Positions 62,999 through 64,000 of a stretch of DNA of 64,000 nucleotides are shown in pieces. The position numbers and the translations under genes are program-made. The notes under the pieces are model-generated. The model was not told where the DNA came from. It made no database searches and was given only the letters and a program-made list of their open reading frames with translations. Origin of the DNA: Halobacillus massiliensis (GTDB lineage Bacteria; Bacillota; Bacilli; Bacillales; Halobacillaceae); NCBI RefSeq assembly GCF_900166625.1, contig NZ_LT800499.1:2066115-2130114 (forward strand), written 5' to 3'. The first letter of the stretch is position 1. Each line of letters starts with the position of its first letter.

Positions 62999-64000
62999 TT
63001 GGGTGACTTGAGTACTTTAAGCAGTAACCTATTATATGCGGCTTTCTTTATCTATTTAATTGCTACGTTTGTCTTTGCAGCAACAATAAGGGATAAAAGG
63101 AAGAAAAAATCTAACAAGATCGCTCTTGTGGCTATCGGATTAACGATAATTGGCTTCCTCACCCAAGTGGGATATTTCTTTACAAGGTGGGCTGCCGCCG
63201 GTCATGCCCCTGTTAGTAATTTGTTTGAATTTACTACCTTCTTTGGTATGATGCTTGTTTTCGCGTTTATTGTCATGTACTTTATCTACAGGATTAATTT
63301 ACTCGGGCTTGTGGCGCTGCCTATTGCTCTGTTAATCATTGCATTCGCCAGCATGTTTCCAAGAGAGATCCAGCCACTTGTACCTTCGCTTCAGTCTCAC
63401 TGGCTTTACATACACGTGACGACAGCAGCTTTGGGACAAGCGATCTTGTCTATTAGTTTTGTAGCCGGCTTAATCTTTTTAATACGGCAGGTCGACCAAA
63501 CGAAAAAGACGAAAGAAACGTTCTGGCTTGAGTTTGTTATTTTAATGGTTGCAACAACCCTGGCGTTTATCATTATTTCTTCAACCTTCAGCGCCATCGG
63601 ATATGAAGCAGCATTTGAAGCTCCTGTTAATGGACAGCCTGCGGAAATCACTTATGAGATGCCGCCGATTGCAGGTCCTTATGATGGAACATTGCTTACA
63701 GAAGGAATGTCCCCTTTATTTAACGCACCGGAATGGATGCGCGGAGTAGACGCTGCGATTAAGTTCAATACGATAATCTGGTCTGTATTGGGTGGACTTG
63801 TAATTTACGGACTGACACGCTTAATCCTGAGGGATAGAGTCGGTGCTAAATTACAGCCGCTTCTTCGTAAGGCAAATCCAGAAATTATCGATGAAGTTGG
63901 TTATCGAGCGGTTGCTATCGGTTTTCCAATATTTACGCTGGGTGCTTTAATCTTTGCGATGATCTGGGCACAGCAGGCGTGGGATCGTTTCTGGGGATGG
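62999..64000 (+). CDS. resC: Cytochrome c biogenesis protein ResC (CcsA/CcsB family), 3' truncated by window
   Basis: Haem exporter partner of ResB; 334 codons are visible. TTG start at 62999 ([17 protein letters not shown]), with AAGGAGGG 8-15 bases upstream, one base after the resB stop. Multiple membrane segments; [12 protein letters not shown] precedes the periplasmic loop. The window ends within the tryptophan-rich WWD haem motif ([12 protein letters not shown]). Conserved His in [10 protein letters not shown] and near the start of other helices are likely haem ligands. Confidence 0.93.
   Translation, partial: MGDLSTLSSNLLYAAFFIYLIATFVFAATIRDKRKKKSNKIALVAIGLTIIGFLTQVGYFFTRWAAAGHAPVSNLFEFTTFFGMMLVFAFIVMYFIYRINLLGLVALPIALLIIAFASMFPREIQPLVPSLQSHWLYIHVTTAALGQAILSISFVAGLIFLIRQVDQTKKTKETFWLEFVILMVATTLAFIIISSTFSAIGYEAAFEAPVNGQPAEITYEMPPIAGPYDGTLLTEGMSPLFNAPEWMRGVDAAIKFNTIIWSVLGGLVIYGLTRLILRDRVGAKLQPLLRKANPEIIDEVGYRAVAIGFPIFTLGALIFAMIWAQQAWDRFWGW

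Noticed and set aside
1-64000. tRNA or rRNA genes
   Set aside because: No cloverleaf-like or rRNA-like segments were recognised on either strand by reading; a covariance search was not possible.

Overview
The window looks like a chromosomal segment of a spore-forming Bacillaceae bacterium. It carries genes for forespore and mother-cell development (spoIIM, dacF-spoIIAA-spoIIAB-sigF, the spoVA operon, dacB-spmA-spmB), strong AAGGAGG-type ribosome binding sites, many TTG/GTG starts and moderate GC. Gene order follows the Bacillus subtilis yqi-yqj-yqk-ypu region closely. The combination of genes fits a moderately halophilic genus such as Halobacillus or a close relative, but this is an inference from protein resemblance, not a proven identification.

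Left part (1-15.5 kb): the branched-chain keto acid degradation operon (end of bcd, buk, lpdV, bkdAA, bkdAB, bkdB), a bacilliredoxin (brxB), a YqjA-like membrane protein, a secreted L,D-transpeptidase, and a methylmalonyl-CoA module (mutase large subunit, a B12-domain/epimerase fusion, an acyl-CoA carboxylase carboxyltransferase). Together they can carry Val/Ile-derived acyl-CoA towards succinyl-CoA. A PepT-like peptidase and a LexA-boxed DNA polymerase IV follow.

Middle (15.6-36.5 kb): intracellular subtilisin, a TnrA-activated operon (small FbpA-like protein plus tnrA), proline degradation (putB, putC) with a PucR/PutR-type regulator, PEP carboxylase, an aldehyde dehydrogenase, RNase Z, a glycerophosphodiesterase, a RocB-like peptidase, YqjP, YqjQ, YqkB, YqkE, a secreted thermolysin-type protease and an aldo/keto reductase.

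Right (36.6-64 kb): nudF, an EndoQ-type repair endonuclease, spoIIM, fur (with adjacent Fur and PerR boxes), yqzK, xerD, nucleoside catabolism (drm-punA-pdp), the dacF-spoIIA operon, spoVA, lysA, ppiB, an orphan ribT, scpAB, dacB-spmAB, rluB and the cytochrome c maturation genes resA, resB and partial resC.

The least explained feature is a family of GC-rich palindromic intergenic elements in two related subtypes. They cluster at 20.4-21.0 kb and 44.5-45.2 kb, with decayed copies near 22.5 and 28.4 kb. One 328-bp block (subtype 1, spacer, subtype 2) is present at both clusters in opposite orientation and about 97% identical by eye, so it flanks about 24 kb of core genes as an inverted repeat. 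Recognisable stage-specific promoters (sigma-E, F, H, G) sit in front of the sporulation genes.
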